DNA of 64,000 nt from Bagarius yarrelli (taxonomy: Eukaryota > Chordata > Actinopteri > Siluriformes > Sisoridae): the NCBI GenBank assembly GCA_005784505.1, contig VCAZ01000017.1, forward strand, positions 372,001-436,000, read 5' to 3'. The notes below the pieces were generated by a model. That model did no database searches, was not told the origin of the DNA, and saw only the letters and a program-made list of their open reading frames with translations. Both the position numbers and the translations under genes were made by a program. Shown here one piece after another: positions 63,799 through 64,000 of the stretch. Every line of letters starts with the position of its first letter. The stretch's first letter is position 1.

Positions 63799-64000
63799 GT
63801 AAGCACATGTTTGGCTTATTTCGAACGATTGCTTATGTTTAATATAAAACATATAATATTTATTTCTTTTATTTTCTACTGTTCTTTTATATATTTTAGT
63901 ACTTTACTAACCCGTTACTGCTAGTAAAGTTTATTACTACTTTAATTACACTAGGACAACATAGAAAAGCTAAAACTACAGCTATACAGCAGCTTGTGTT
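63799..64000 (+). other. start of last tgds intron
   Basis: Donor GTAAGC at 63799, then AT-rich sequence to the window edge. The final coding exon is not in the window. Confidence 0.7.

Overview
The window is vertebrate genomic DNA, and almost certainly a ray-finned fish. It is AT-rich, its genes are split into 60-250 bp exons with GT-AG introns, and it is full of Tc1-like transposons, L2-, RTE- and L1-like LINE remnants, tRNA-derived SINEs and long TA/GA/TG microsatellites. A narrower placement (perhaps otophysan) would be a guess.

Four protein-coding genes are present. From left to right they are: abcc4 (MRP4, an ABC-type organic anion and cyclic nucleotide exporter; + strand, all coding exons except the first, 909-40065); sox21 (single-exon SoxB2 repressor; + strand, 45990-46679); gpr180 (seven-membrane-segment GOST-like protein; - strand, nine exons, 59213 down to 52304); and tgds (nucleotide-sugar 4,6-dehydratase family; + strand, eleven exons from 59823, last exon beyond the window). 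gpr180 and tgds diverge from a shared GC-box/CCAAT promoter of about 600 bp. Order and orientation match what I recall of human 13q32 (ABCC4-SOX21-GPR180-TGDS), so this is an ancient syntenic block. The four genes do not form one pathway; the likely cause of linkage is long-range regulation around sox21 plus the divergent gpr180/tgds promoter.

The 39-kb abcc4 locus is mostly intron. The introns hold a decayed Ty3/gypsy element (about 21.9-24.3 kb), a pile of nested repeats at 29.6-33.9 kb (Tc1 split by an L2 LINE that carries a SINE tail, then an RTE-like LINE), an L1-like remnant (34.8-35.6 kb) and a recent Tc1 transposon with an intact right terminus (36.5-37.9 kb). The 5.5 kb upstream of sox21 is low in repeats apart from simple tracts and looks like regulatory DNA. 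Between sox21 and gpr180 a Tc1 element contains an L2 LINE which contains a SINE fragment.

The most notable gene-level anomaly is a 2-bp CG insertion in one abcc4 exon (12089-12093). It breaks an otherwise intact reading frame and is either an assembly error or a real loss-of-function allele. I saw no undescribed gene system, CRISPR array or RNA gene.
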